A stretch of DNA of 64,000 bases, from NCBI GenBank assembly GCA_001557505.1, contig LSAX01000007.1, forward strand, positions 62,001 to 126,000, given 5' to 3'. Under the pieces are notes generated by a model. It saw nothing but the letters and a program-made list of their open reading frames with translations, had not been told where the DNA came from and searched no databases. This stretch comes from Reticulascus tulasneorum (lineage: Eukaryota; Ascomycota; Sordariomycetes; Glomerellales; Reticulascaceae). A program made the translations under genes and the position numbers. This document shows, in pieces, positions 1-10,732 of the stretch (position 1 is the stretch's first letter; every line of letters starts with the position of its first letter).

Positions 1-531
1 GACTATTGCGGCATTGGCCATCCCATTCGAGGTAACTTCGTCACAAAGCTCTTTGAGAGCCCCCCACGCAGAACAATTGCCTTGAGACATGTTTATTGAC
101 GACAACGCTGATTGGGGTGGAGAAAATTTGAGGGTCGAAGACCTGGATGAAGGATATTTTGGTATGGAAGGAGGCAATGGACAACCCATGGTTTGCTGGT
201 TTCCAGACAGGACAACGACTCCACTTTTCCCAACATGGGTAGGTACCTGATGACAAACCATCCCTTTCAGGCCCAGTTGTCACCGATGGCCTCGACATGA
301 AGCTTAGTCCAGAGTGCACCCCGTAGGTATTGATCACAATTAGATACACAATGCACATGCCTGCCATTCAGTTATCCCATGTCATCGTAGACCCTTGCAT
401 GCGAGGAAGAAATGTGCGACCTATTGCAGCGCAGCGAAATACCCTCGCAATCCTATATCTACATATCGCCGAGGTAAACTTACACAGTAAATTAGGTGTG
501 TGGACGGAATTTTTCTTTTTCGAATGCGTAC
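1..531. other. left flank, no supported gene
   Basis: A 108-codon open frame starts at an ATG at 367 on the minus strand and runs towards the window edge. I see no domain, signal peptide or splice context that would make it convincing. The rest looks like ordinary non-coding DNA upstream of the coiled-coil gene on the plus strand. Confidence 0.3.
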
Positions 532-2883
532 ATGGAACATTTGTTAGCCTCTGTTGCTCACGCACTTCTTCCCTCACACGGAAATGCGGACCTTCCAATC
601 CCCCCCACCACAACAACCAGTTTTGCCGTGGTCGAACAAGAATTTTCGCCGAATATGAACCAAACGGCTCAGATTTTACCGAGTGCCGCACAAGTCGCCA
701 AAGGCGTTGTCGAGTACAAAAGGTCTCTCGCTGTGCTCAAGAAGACTCTAAATGAGACACAAGACAGCAAAGGCGACATAGCCAAGTCTCTGGGATACCG
801 GACTGACGGCACAGATATCGATGTCGTGGTAAAAGAATACCAGTGCCTTGACCTCAAGGTCAAGGCACTCACCCAAGAAATACGGGAGATGCTTGTTTCC
901 GTCGATGACAACATGGCAGCCTTTACAGGCGGACTCGATCCAGACATGGAGTTTGTTTATGAGTTTTGCCAGCATTGCCGCCCAGAGATTGTCTTGTTTA
1001 ACTTGAGATTCACGATTCTCTTGTTCTCCGGCCGAGGGGGGCTGGATATCCTCCGAGATATCAGCGATGAGCACAGGGCACTTCTACTGAAAGAGGAACG
1101 AGAGGCTGACGAGGAAGCAAACAGTCAATCTCAGCAGGATCCCCGAATCGCTCGGCTGTGGGAATTCCTGCTGGAATACGCATCGAGTCCAGCGCTTCCT
1201 GATTCTGCCCTTACCCAAGAGATCAATAGTCTCCGGGGAAAGAACAGCGACATTGAACAAGAATTCGAAAACCTCAAAGAGGACCACGAGAACCAGACGA
1301 AATACCTCGACATACAGCGAGATTCTGAAAAGGCTGCACAGAACCAAGCCAGGCGCCTCGCGAAGGAACTGAAGGACAGAGATGACACCATTTCGAAACT
1401 GGAACTGGAAGTCGTTGAACTCCAAAAGGAGGCAACTGCGCAGGCCAGTCAGGATGCCCAGTTCCAAACCCTTCGCAATCAATACCAAGAGCTTCTAGAG
1501 CAGCTGGCCGAGTCCAGCCAGCCGTCTGTACCTGACCAGCCTATGATCAGTGATGCAGCTCAGGAAGAGATCAGCCGATTAGAGAATCAGCTCGGAATAG
1601 AACGAGCAAAATGTGCTATGCTGGAAGCCAAGCTTGCTGATGTCGATAGATCGTACAAGGACAGATTTGATCGATTAAGCAATGATCTCGAGACACAAAA
1701 GGATCTGATTCGAAAGCGTACAGAGCAAGTCAAAAAGGCCATGAGTATGCAAGAGACAAGTCAGGCTGCCTACGAGCGAGAAATCGACACCACCACCAGG
1801 CTCAAGAGTAAGCTTTCCGGGCAGGACAGTTTGGTCAGAACACTCTCACGGGAGAAAGAGAATATGACGTTGCGAAGGGACACCCTGCAGGCTTCGATCG
1901 ATGCCACCAGTGCTGATCTGGAGACAGAACGTCTCGATCATGGAGTTGCAGCCGGTCAGAGCAATATCCTTGCAGCGTCTCTCCAAGAGACAATGACCGA
2001 CAGTTGTATCGCTCAAACTTCTCATACTGCCCCTGACGAATCGATGCAGCGAGAGGTTGCCACCCGAGATACAAACCGCGGGTCGGAAGGTGTGGCAATG
2101 AAGCAGAGATTGGCCGCGTTCCTGGCGGATTTCGAAACCCCCCCGGGTGCTGCGCGGTGGGCGTCGTTCTCATCTGATATCCTGTCGCAAGACGTGATGC
2201 CGGCGGCTATGCTATCAGGCTCGCCCGCCGGCTCGTGGGTCCAGCAAGCCCCCTGGATACCGGAGTTGACGGACACCACAGGCTCCAACGGCAATGGCGT
2301 AAACCTAATTTCTGTGCAACTAAGCCATATCCTTAGCAAGGGTCAGTGGAAGTCACAGAAGACTCTGGCCCTTGTTCGGGACCTTATCCCCGCGCTGCTC
2401 TCCGCACCTGCGGCTGTGGTCGGTCCAATCTATCGGCTGCTGCAGCAGATGATTGATGCCCTGCAAAGTGGCGATCTTCCGTTTGTCTTTGCAGCCTGGC
2501 AACTGGCTCATATTCTGAAAGAGAAATGGCCCCAGATGTGCATGGGCCTCGATATACTTGTCGACAAAGCGGACGGATTGTCACAAAGCATCTTCGAAAG
2601 CTTGGCCGGTGACACACTTGAGGCGTTTTGCCGAGAGTCGCCCTTCTGCGTATTCTACGAGGCCGAGCGGTGCAGCCTCATCACCACCAGGACATGGAGC
2701 ATGATCCTTCTTGTCAACTTTGACGACCACAGCCTCCGCTTCGTTGATGTCCGGCTTGCCGAAGACCAGGCCATTACTCTCGATCTACGATCCCCTTCAG
2801 GTGAGGTGATTACTTTGCCGTTTAGAAGGAGGCAGTTGACATGGTGGTTACATAATCTCACGGTCGTGCCGATTGAGTCCTAA
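532..2883 (+). CDS. large coiled-coil protein of unknown function
   Basis: A single uninterrupted frame gives about 783 residues from the ATG at 532. A second in-frame ATG at 655 has A at -3 and may be the true start, giving 742 residues. From roughly residue 180 to 490 the sequence is rich in Glu, Lys, Gln and Leu with heptad-like spacing, so I read a long coiled coil. The N-terminal 150 residues and the last 250 look globular, and the C-terminal part has several Trp and hydrophobic stretches. I do not recognise the family. The next gene starts about 120 bases downstream on the same strand and also ends in a coiled coil, so the two may be functionally linked. No transmembrane segment or signal peptide is visible. 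An extension upstream of 532 would need a non-ATG start and is not used. Confidence 0.6.
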   Translation: MEHLLASVAHALLPSHGNADLPIPPTTTTSFAVVEQEFSPNMNQTAQILPSAAQVAKGVVEYKRSLAVLKKTLNETQDSKGDIAKSLGYRTDGTDIDVVVKEYQCLDLKVKALTQEIREMLVSVDDNMAAFTGGLDPDMEFVYEFCQHCRPEIVLFNLRFTILLFSGRGGLDILRDISDEHRALLLKEEREADEEANSQSQQDPRIARLWEFLLEYASSPALPDSALTQEINSLRGKNSDIEQEFENLKEDHENQTKYLDIQRDSEKAAQNQARRLAKELKDRDDTISKLELEVVELQKEATAQASQDAQFQTLRNQYQELLEQLAESSQPSVPDQPMISDAAQEEISRLENQLGIERAKCAMLEAKLADVDRSYKDRFDRLSNDLETQKDLIRKRTEQVKKAMSMQETSQAAYEREIDTTTRLKSKLSGQDSLVRTLSREKENMTLRRDTLQASIDATSADLETERLDHGVAAGQSNILAASLQETMTDSCIAQTSHTAPDESMQREVATRDTNRGSEGVAMKQRLAAFLADFETPPGAARWASFSSDILSQDVMPAAMLSGSPAGSWVQQAPWIPELTDTTGSNGNGVNLISVQLSHILSKGQWKSQKTLALVRDLIPALLSAPAAVVGPIYRLLQQMIDALQSGDLPFVFAAWQLAHILKEKWPQMCMGLDILVDKADGLSQSIFESLAGDTLEAFCRESPFCVFYEAERCSLITTRTWSMILLVNFDDHSLRFVDVRLAEDQAITLDLRSPSGEVITLPFRRRQLTWWLHNLTVVPIES

Positions 2884-3001
2884 GATGTCCTTCCGGCTTA
2901 GATAGATTGCGGCTCTGTCGTTAATAAATGTTTTGTCCTCAATAATCCCACCGAATTTGAATTTGTTGCATCGTTCAACTGTGACTGCGTTTTTGCCCAG
3001 G

Positions 3002-4552
3002 ATGACTCCATCCGGTCGCCTGCCCCTTCCTTCTACACATCTTCCACAACAGCCCACGAGCTGGAAAATTTCTGCAACCGACGAACCGATCCCATCCAAA
3101 CGCATACGAGTGGTTAAGCGCGGCCAAACAATGAGCTCGACGACTCCCATAGCGGCCGCAGGCCCACACTTTGTGCCAACGGCAGAAATGCCGTTGATGG
3201 AAGGCACTCGAGCCAAGCTCTTGGAAGCCTTTGGCAGCGAAGGCAACGTTTCGTACTATAATCTGTTGTCTCTATTCTATGATTTGGCCGACGATCTCAT
3301 AGGTAGCGGAATGCCAACCCCTCTACAGAGGACGATTGTTGGGCTGAAATACGATAAATCCAATGATTGGATCATGCTCGAGCTGCTTCTCAGCATACCA
3401 CCAAGGTTCCTCCGCTCGATTATCTCCGGGACCGTGGCGTACGATCTCGTGAGCAAGCCCGCCACGGAAAGACCCGAAAAATACGCCGACCTCGCCGGGC
3501 CAGGGATTTACGTCCTGGGTATTGAGATCCGCGGCCGAAATGGCAAGTTCCTTACCCGCACCGAGCTCGAAAAGCTGGTCGGTTTGGCCAGAGGCTATCG
3601 TGATGGGGCAATCTTTATGAACGAAGTCGCCAAGTTGGATAGCGATCCATCTGATGACCTCGAGGTCGACTGGATGCGTGGTCGCCTTGCCCCCGACTCG
3701 ATCCACAGGCCAAGGCTAGACCGACTACGAAATATCGTTCTTAATGTTGATATGCAGTACGGCAACCACGATGCGACTAAGGGACCGCGTTGGTGTAGAC
3801 CAGGCTCCGAGGACACGGACAAAATCCGCATCTCGCAGATCTGCACCATGCTCGAGAAGAGGATCAATCCCATTCTAGATCCAGAAGGCGACATACCACA
3901 GGTTCAGAGCCCTCTGTATATTGGGTGTGCTAACATTCTAAAGCGACGGTTCGGCGATTACGACCTAGCCAACGGTTTGACGAAAGTCAGCACAAGCCTT
4001 GGTTTCACCGTTTCCCTCATCAGACAGATGGGATACTTTCCAGTTATCAAGCCTGTCTGTGCATTGCGCACCTGGAGAGACGACCAACTTCCAGTTGCAG
4101 AGAGGCTGGTAATGACCTTGGGACGTTCGCTCATATGGCAAGACGGGTTCAATAGGGAGCAGGGCGGTGGTCAGTCGGGATGTCAAGACAGCGTCACGCT
4201 CAGCGAGTCTGAGGACTACGTCTGCTTCAGAATGGGTCACATCTGTCGGAACCTGGAGAGGATGCTAGAGGAGGCGCAACTTCGGGTCGAGTTCCTGGCA
4301 AAGGAGAAAAAGCTCGCTGCCGCCAACTTGGACCTCCAGGTTCAGCTGGCCCTACTGCAGGGGGCCTTTGCGGAGCTCAAGGTGAAAGCCAGCCAACTGC
4401 ATCCCTCTGATATGGAGCAGATTAAGCTGCAGCTTGACCTTATGCCAATGCAGATATCTAGGCTGGAAAGGGAAAGGGACATGCTACATCGCTGCCTCGA
4501 GTTCACCAAAGCGCTGGCGGAGGAACGAACTGTACATAAACCCAATATCTAG
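3002..4552 (+). CDS. unknown protein with C-terminal coiled coil
   Basis: The frame gives 516 residues from the ATG at 3002; a later ATG at 3131 is also possible. The central part (about residues 60-390) is globular. It has a segment with PGIYVLGI and, about 140 residues later, SPLYIG followed by Asn, Leu and paired Arg. These faintly recall the two halves of a GIY-YIG fold, but catalytic residues cannot be assigned, so this remains only a resemblance. Residues about 410-505 form a Leu/Glu/Lys-rich coiled coil. The gene follows the upstream coiled-coil gene on the same strand after only about 120 bases, which is tight for separate fungal promoters. I would call it a conserved hypothetical protein. 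Confidence 0.6.
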   Translation: MTPSGRLPLPSTHLPQQPTSWKISATDEPIPSKRIRVVKRGQTMSSTTPIAAAGPHFVPTAEMPLMEGTRAKLLEAFGSEGNVSYYNLLSLFYDLADDLIGSGMPTPLQRTIVGLKYDKSNDWIMLELLLSIPPRFLRSIISGTVAYDLVSKPATERPEKYADLAGPGIYVLGIEIRGRNGKFLTRTELEKLVGLARGYRDGAIFMNEVAKLDSDPSDDLEVDWMRGRLAPDSIHRPRLDRLRNIVLNVDMQYGNHDATKGPRWCRPGSEDTDKIRISQICTMLEKRINPILDPEGDIPQVQSPLYIGCANILKRRFGDYDLANGLTKVSTSLGFTVSLIRQMGYFPVIKPVCALRTWRDDQLPVAERLVMTLGRSLIWQDGFNREQGGGQSGCQDSVTLSESEDYVCFRMGHICRNLERMLEEAQLRVEFLAKEKKLAAANLDLQVQLALLQGAFAELKVKASQLHPSDMEQIKLQLDLMPMQISRLERERDMLHRCLEFTKALAEERTVHKPNI

Positions 4553-4689
4553 TCTTGAGATGGCAGTTAACAAGTTGATCTCCAGCTGCGCTCGTTTGAA
4601 TTCCCCATAATGCCGGTCATGGTGAAGTCCCGCGTGATGCCCTTTCTCAATGCTATGTCCCATGGAACTATGTCTTTCGGATTCGTGGC

Positions 4690-5200
4690 TTGATACTGCT
4701 TCTTCCACTTGGAGGTATTTGTGCGAAATCTGCGTAGTCTGGCTCCATGGGAAGTTCGGAAATCTGAGGGGCCAGACTCCTTGAGGGTAGGTGTTAGGAA
4801 ATAATTCATGTGCTAGGTCTATAGGCAAGCTATGAAATCTGTGGCTCAATCTCATAGTAAAACTAGGAAATTTACAAGGCCAGACTCCATGGTTATTTAG
4901 TAACCAGGCTCTGTGTTGAGAATATGGGTATGTTGGGAAGTCTACGGGGTCAGGCATAAGGGCAAATCGGAAAATCTGCGGGGGCAAGACTCCATGGTAG
5001 GTTAGGAAAACTCACAAGCTAAGTTTATAGGCAAGCTAGGAAATCTACGGGTCAATCTCATAGGTAAAACTAAGAAATCTACAAGGCTAGATTTATAATG
5101 GTAAATCAGGCTCTGTTTGGATATGGGCATGTTGGGAAATCTACAGGCCCAAGCTTAAGGGCAAACCAGGGAATCTACGAGGCTAGGCCCCATCATTAGC
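4690..5200. repeat. degenerate tandem repeat, two units of about 206 bases
   Basis: Two direct units start near 4811 and 5017. The shared string ATAGGCAAGC occurs at 4821 and again at 5027, giving a period of 206 bases, and many anchors follow in the same order (CTCAATCTCATAG, CAGGCTCTGT, ATATGGG, CATGTTGGGAA). Within each unit a shorter motif, roughly GGAAATCTACAAGGC followed by AGACTCCATGG, recurs every 40-60 bases, so the array is repetitive at two scales. It lies in the non-coding gap after the second coiled-coil gene. Confidence 0.7.
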
Positions 5201-6189
5201 ATTTCCCCCATGAAAGTGAGAAATATGTAGGCCCCCCCATAGATTTCGACATTTTCTGTACGAGCCAGGCCGCAGGTTGTTGACACCCTGCTTTAAGCCA
5301 TTTAAGAAGACCCTCAGGGAGTATTTGCAACGAATCTAGAGGCCTATTCTGGTGCTGGCTGCGTGTGGCATGATAAAAGCCCGCGTTCTTGATATCTCGT
5401 CGCCAGTTGTGCATATCACTCACTATTTCACACCCGAAGACTAGGCAAGAATACTTGCAAGAGTCAATGCATTCAGCCGAATCCTAGTACGATCCTAACT
5501 CCTCCCTTGGATGGCGTCTTTGGCTGCTCAGAGCGGCACAGGATGACTTCTTCATTGCCGGCCTACCTGAGACTCCTCTGGACGTATATATGCTCTGGAT
5601 GCCGACCGATGCCCTCCGCCGTCGAGTTGCCGCTACAAGCCTGATAATATTCAGCCCGAAATTACTCAGTGGTCTATTGAAACGGCCGGAGTTACAAACA
5701 GCCTTTATGTCGACTCACAGTATCTCACTAGAGCACGCTTCGAACAGCCTCGTGCACAAAACCGTGACGGCCAAATTCGCTTGAATCTTGGTACCGCATT
5801 CGGGCCGCATTCCGTATCATGTATGCTATCTCCTTAGTTTCCAGAGCGTCCTGTTGAGGTTGCCAAGAGGTCATCTAAATCTTCACTGGCTGAAGTGAAT
5901 GCTCTTGCAAACAAGAGCTACGATGGCGCATCATAGCTACTCATGCAGTCAGGTGTTCTGTGCTTCAAAAAGCTTCCTCCGCGTCCTTGATCATCTACCT
6001 GGATCATCCAACCTACAAGGTCATGATGCAACACGGAAACGACGGCTCTTGCAAGTACTTGGCGTAGTCCCAACCACCAAAGTCTGATTTCACGGGATTA
6101 AGTAACTATCACAAGCACAAGACGAGTCAGGTTAGTCCTTGCATTGATCTTACGAAGCTATCTAGATCCGAGGATGCCCGATTCCTTCC
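5200..6189. other. intergenic, with one dispersed-repeat fragment
   Basis: No gene is supported here. Bases about 5565-5640 match 11715-11790 closely (shared blocks ACCTGAGACTC, TGGACG, GCCCTCCGCCGTCGAGTT). This marks a small duplicated fragment of unknown origin. Confidence 0.5.
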
Positions 6190-8475
6190 TTAATGCCAAC
6201 GAGACTGGACGGGGTAGTTGGTCTGTAGGGAGTCCACGATATCCCGGCGGCTGGTGCAGGGCCTGTCGAAATCAGCCTCTTTGTACAACTCCCACTTTCT
6301 GATGATCCTGGTGGGGATCCAGGTCAGGTCCTGGCACTGCCAGACAGAGCATAACCCCGGTCGGCCTTCGACGGTCTCGGTATCACGCGTCAATGGAGTA
6401 AAGTATGTAGCCCATAGTGAATCCCATCTTAGAAGCTTGTAGATGGCTTCGTCGTCGAACGTATCGTAGACTTCCTGGGCCGCCTTGAGCGGCCGACAAG
6501 ACACAGCATCCAAAAGATCCAGGCTAGCCGGCTCTCCGGTCTTGTCCCGGCGCATAAATCCGAGCTTGTGGATGTTGCAAAGGAACAGTTCTGTCTGTAT
6601 ATGCTCCACCTCATCGTCTCCCAAGGATGCCTCTGAGAAAGAGGCCCGGGTTCGAGTCACGTTGCAGAACTCTGTGAGGACAGAGTACTTGTCCTCCATG
6701 GCCCGCAAGACAGCATTGTCCATCGTGACGAGACGATCGTGTGAGATCCATTGGTCTTCAAGGTCCTCGACTCGCGGCGGGTAGCCGTCGTGCACGCGGG
6801 CGTGGTTCAACCACAATCCCAGCGCAACCCAGAGCTTCCCCTGCCCTAACAGCCGAATAGCGGGGCCGAAGCATGACTTTTGGACCTGCTCAACTACCTC
6901 GTCGGTGGTCCATTCTGCCTCGGTTATCATGCGACTGTCGATTGCGTAGAAGCGAGGGCTGATGATAATCACCGCCATGTGAATAATGGCTCGGCAGACT
7001 CCGGATGACAGATCGCGTCGGTCCATCAGCCCCGCCAGCAGGTACGCAGCAGGGAAGTCGTATTCGACCAATGGCAGCAGTGCCGAGATGTGGGCCGCAC
7101 GACCGCCAGTCGCCCTGTAGGGACGGTCGACCTCGTCGCAGGCTTCGATGCACCCCATAACCATGAGACGGCCAATGATCTCGGCATCCAAGCGAACGTC
7201 CCTGGTGTCTTCCAAGACACCGAACTTCCGGTGCCATGGGACCTCGGTCCAGCGAGCAATTCGCTCAAACATGAAAGCTAGACTGTGTCTGCCGTGGCTG
7301 CTGACGTCCCCCTTTGGGTATTTGGGAAGGCCTGACAGTCGGTGCGCCTTGATCGGGTTGTGGACGAGGACGTCCCCCGGTCCAGAGGCGTGCGACAACA
7401 TGTTCCAGATGTCGGCTTGTGACTTTTGTTCGCGGCGACTGACAACCTGGCTGATTGCCGGATCGAACCGCAGCACCTGCTCGAGCTCGCTCCAAACGAA
7501 GATATCCGTGAGTCCCCGAATAGGAAGAAGCAGTTGCACGTGGGGGTCGAAATGAATAGCCCGGGCGTGGTCATTATCAAAGACCATGAACAGTAGTGGG
7601 AGCTTGAAGCCCGGATTTGCAACACATGGCACGTCAAAGTCCCTTGTTGCGTGTTTGTCCTTCAGCTCGAAGAGCTGTTGCTGCGGCGTGTCTGTCAGCA
7701 GGACCAGTGGCGGTTTATTCACCTGGCCCTTCTCCTCTGGCGCCTCTGCTCCCTCCTCTCCCTGGGCTGGGAACCGTTCAAACAACTCTGAAAGCTTCCC
7801 GAGCCTGGCTTCATCGCCAACAACGTCCTCGCCTGGAACAGACTGGATTTCCACTTCGATTCTCTCCAGCTCAATGACAAGGGGATCGACGTGCTCGAAC
7901 CAGAGCCGGATCCCGTTCCGTAGCAGTCGACCGGGCTCATTTGTCGACAGAGTGATGATTCGAATGTATGCCCCGTCTTTATCCTGGGTCTTTTTGGCCC
8001 ATCGAACAAGGTCCAGCCACATGGCAGCAAACTCCAGGGGGAGTCGCGGGTTGTACTCGCATACGATGATGATATCTTGAGGCAGGGGCATGCGGTGCCA
8101 CAGCATGCGACCGAGGCGTGCATGGTCCAGCACTACCAGGCTCTGGTCTGGCAGCTTCGGGATGCTACCCTGCGGGGGGCTTGCTATTCTCCCAGCCCAG
8201 CAGCCGTTAAAGACGCCGGTGGGGTTATTGAGAGCGCCAACCAGCATCGCCGCCTCTTTCGGATGGGATGCTACGTGGACGAGACGCGCCTTTGGGCGTT
8301 GCTCAAGTCCCGTCTTCCACAGCTGGTGGCGGACCCAGAGGCGCTTCATCGGCGCAGCGTTGTTCGGCAGCGTGACATGGGCAAATCCCACCGCATCGCT
8401 GGTGAAGATTGCTTCTGCTCTCAGGAGAGCGGATTCCCAGCATTCCGGAAGCGCAAGCGACGCGTCTGAATCCAT
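6190..8475 (-). CDS. degenerate DEAH-box-helicase-like protein lacking catalytic motifs
   Basis: From the ATG at 8475 the frame gives 761 residues. The order of recognisable blocks follows a DEAH helicase. A motif-Ia-like strand lies at about 63-80 (ARLVHVASHPKEAAML). A block resembling the TDG-LL segment lies at about 108-130. A hydrophobic strand with CEYNPR sits where DEAH is expected, at 134-144. IRIITLSTNE stands at the motif III (SAT) position, 171-180. Further on, a block ending in a winged-helix/HA2-like pattern is visible (LDAEIIGRLMVMGCIEACDE, then alternating hydrophobics). I see no Walker A GKT and no DEAH box, so ATP hydrolysis is unlikely. An open frame continues upstream through a GGAAGTGGAAGGGG minisatellite, which would encode His-Phe-Pro-Phe repeats; I treat that as 5' untranslated. 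The helicase relationship is inference from block order. Confidence 0.55.
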   Translation of the reverse strand: MDSDASLALPECWESALLRAEAIFTSDAVGFAHVTLPNNAAPMKRLWVRHQLWKTGLEQRPKARLVHVASHPKEAAMLVGALNNPTGVFNGCWAGRIASPPQGSIPKLPDQSLVVLDHARLGRMLWHRMPLPQDIIIVCEYNPRLPLEFAAMWLDLVRWAKKTQDKDGAYIRIITLSTNEPGRLLRNGIRLWFEHVDPLVIELERIEVEIQSVPGEDVVGDEARLGKLSELFERFPAQGEEGAEAPEEKGQVNKPPLVLLTDTPQQQLFELKDKHATRDFDVPCVANPGFKLPLLFMVFDNDHARAIHFDPHVQLLLPIRGLTDIFVWSELEQVLRFDPAISQVVSRREQKSQADIWNMLSHASGPGDVLVHNPIKAHRLSGLPKYPKGDVSSHGRHSLAFMFERIARWTEVPWHRKFGVLEDTRDVRLDAEIIGRLMVMGCIEACDEVDRPYRATGGRAAHISALLPLVEYDFPAAYLLAGLMDRRDLSSGVCRAIIHMAVIIISPRFYAIDSRMITEAEWTTDEVVEQVQKSCFGPAIRLLGQGKLWVALGLWLNHARVHDGYPPRVEDLEDQWISHDRLVTMDNAVLRAMEDKYSVLTEFCNVTRTRASFSEASLGDDEVEHIQTELFLCNIHKLGFMRRDKTGEPASLDLLDAVSCRPLKAAQEVYDTFDDEAIYKLLRWDSLWATYFTPLTRDTETVEGRPGLCSVWQCQDLTWIPTRIIRKWELYKEADFDRPCTSRRDIVDSLQTNYPVQSRWH

Positions 8476-8526
8476 TTTTGTTGTTGTTTTGTGATAATTC
8501 AGGGCGTGGGAAGACTTTTGTGGGTG

Positions 8527-8632
8527 ATGGTGGAAGGGGAAGTGGAAGGGGAAGTGGAAGTGGAAGGGGAAGTGGAAGGGGAAGTGGAAGGGGAAGTGGA
8601 AGGGGAAGTGGAAGGGGAAGTGAAGGGGAAAT
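8527..8632. repeat. GGAAGGGGAAGT minisatellite in the 5' region of the helicase-like gene
   Basis: About 105 bases of purine-only plus strand are built from GGAAGT and GGAAGGGGAAGT units in several lengths. The array lies 50-160 bases upstream of the ATG of the minus-strand helicase-like gene, so it is probably in its promoter or 5' leader. Such tracts are prone to length change and can form triplex DNA. Confidence 0.8.
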
Positions 8633-8674
8633 GGGCGAACGCAGGAATATCGATGCACTGGTAATGTACCACGA

Positions 8675-8930
8675 TTCACCGCAACATCACCAACCCTCCC
8701 ATATACAGTTACTTAATTCTCACCATCTATTTACCAAAATATCTCCATGAGTAGCCGCTTGGATACCGAGGCCTCCGTCTACAAGGCCGAGCAACAGACG
8801 CTGGGTAATGTGCAGCTCACACACTCCAGCTCCGATATAGAAGGAATCCTTCATCTTTGACTAGGCTTTGAAATGCAGGGATTAAAAAGGTTGCTCCTTG
8901 GCCCGGGCCGGTTGTAAGTTCTAATGCAAC
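8675..8930 (-). pseudogene. relic of an extended-SDR (NAD-epimerase-like) gene, copy 1
   Basis: Read on the minus strand, this stretch carries broken pieces such as GPGQGATFLIPAF followed by a K-DSFYIGAG-like piece. These resemble the substrate-binding half of NAD-dependent epimerase/dehydratase-type extended SDRs. It matches 11815-12060 base by base over about 240 bases with small indels. No open frame survives, so it is a fragment and not a gene. It lies between the divergent helicase-like gene and the 3' end of the MFS transporter. Confidence 0.5.
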
Positions 8931-9049
8931 CCGTAGCCGGAGTTACTAAAGGCTTTATCAAGAACCGACAGTTGGCGCTTAAGATGGCCTGGATACGTTT
9001 CTGGGTCGTCATGCTCTTTGACGTGAACTGCTCCAGGTCGCTTGACACT

Positions 9050-10732
9050 TCATACTAGGTATCGGATGAACAGCGTCCAGCTAGTCACGATCATGGCCAC
9101 GAGGGCAGAAAGTGTCCAGATAGTCCATGCCTTGATCACCCCTCTCTTGGTCAACCGGTGGCTATCTCTGTCCACAATCTCTACCTCCACACTCTCCCGC
9201 TGGGCCCGAGTCATGGTCATCCCCTTTCCGAGCTTCTTGTGGTCGAGAATGATGTAGCTCAGGCCAATGATAAAACCTAAACCCTTGATGGACGAAGCCA
9301 CGATCAACACCTTGCCGTATCCCATATTCGCTGTTCCATCTTGCAAGACTCCGTATACAACTTCCATCTATAAACCGCCATATTAGTCAACATACAGCCG
9401 ATCGCGCTTGGAGTTGTCCATAGATAAACAAGCTTACAATGGTTGCGCCGGAGTTGTTGAATGCCCTCCACACCCCATAGGCCGTGCCAAGCTTATCCTG
9501 ATCAGCCACAAGGAGCGGGATGCAAATGTTTAGTGGCAACCCGTTGATTAGGCCGCCTAGTGATTGAAAAACCAATGCAACCAGTGGATGGACATCCGTG
9601 AACCCAATCATGCAGTTTGCAATGATATATAACACTGGTGCCATTGCAACTAGGTGAAACCGATGTCCGTACCTGTCGATCAGCCATCCAACAATGGGGC
9701 TCCCGACAATCCTCAAGACTCTCTGTCCTGTCGAGAGAAATCCGGCCGTCTCCTCGCTGTACCCCTTCATGCGAATCTGGTCAGCGGCGGAAACCCCGAA
9801 TCCGTTAGCCCCGCCGCTTTGCAATATCTGCGTTCCCGGTAGCATGAGGTACTGCCACGGCAGCATGAACAGCGAGGCCCAGGACCAAATACGCTTTACG
9901 TTTAGCTTGTAGTTGTTGGCTACTGCTTTCGCACGCGCAGACGTTAAGCGATGTTTCTTGGGGATGAAATACCGTTCACCTATCACGTAGGCAATGTTCA
10001 CAGCCATGCTGAAGCAGCAAAAAAACGCAGGGATCCAGAACGTCCAACCGTACCAGCCGGTGCGGTCTCGGATAGGTATCGCAACCATGCCCGCGACCAT
10101 GCCCACGGTGTTGGAAACAGCATTTTCGAGGCCGTAGGCGAAGGCCAGACCGCCTATTCCAAACCAGTGGTAGATGAACTGCATTGAAGGAACATGAGTC
10201 AGTGAATAAATATGTACTGTAGCCAAGAAAGTATGCGAACCTTTTGCTGTGCCTGGTCGAGAATTGCAACGCCAAATCCCATCAAGATATGGCCCGTTAC
10301 CAATACCCGCCAATTTGCGAGATGGATTGCACCCGCAGCGACTACGGAGCCGATGAAGATGGTCAAGGTACAGCATATCGTGATAGGATTAGGGCCCCAC
10401 CAATCCAGCATCATCCCGCCAACAATTGGGAAGATGGAGTTGACGATAGAGTCTGCACTTGAGATGACGCCGAACTGAGCATTCGTGATACCGAGCTCGG
10501 TGCGTAACGTATTCTTCAGCGGACCTAGACTCGCGTTGGTCCAGCCCATGCCGATAGGAAAGGCTACGACACATGCAAGAGCAATCCACTTGTAGGTCCA
10601 TGGGATAGGTTCTTCATCTGGAGTTTCGTTCGGCGTTGAGGGTGTTTGGACGCCGTCATCGGAGGAAGAGGTCAACACACTCACAGGTACGGCTTTATCG
10701 TGCAGAGTCTTCTGCTCTAGATTAGAAGACAT
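9050..10732 (-). CDS. MFS transporter, three exons
   Basis: Exons are 10732-10241, 10178-9438 and 9367-9050, with GT-AG introns of 62 and 70 bases, both in phase 0, giving 516 residues. The first 45 residues are a hydrophilic cytosolic tail. After that come about twelve hydrophobic segments, split by a charged cytoplasmic loop (after GERYFIPKKHR) as in major facilitator proteins. The segment GWLIDRYGHR in the second half is the canonical MFS loop motif D-R-x-G-R/H after an odd-numbered helix, and DWWGP stands at the matching place in the first half. The segment GTAYGVWRAFNNSG recalls MFSD1-type carriers, but the substrate cannot be read from sequence. The protein is expected to be an integral membrane transporter. 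The model looks intact. Confidence 0.85.

Noticed and set aside
8476..8679. N-terminal extension of the helicase-like protein with His-Phe-Pro-Phe repeats
   Set aside because: It is produced by reading the purine minisatellite, and the start codon lies upstream of the array; the ATG at 8475 begins normal protein sequence.
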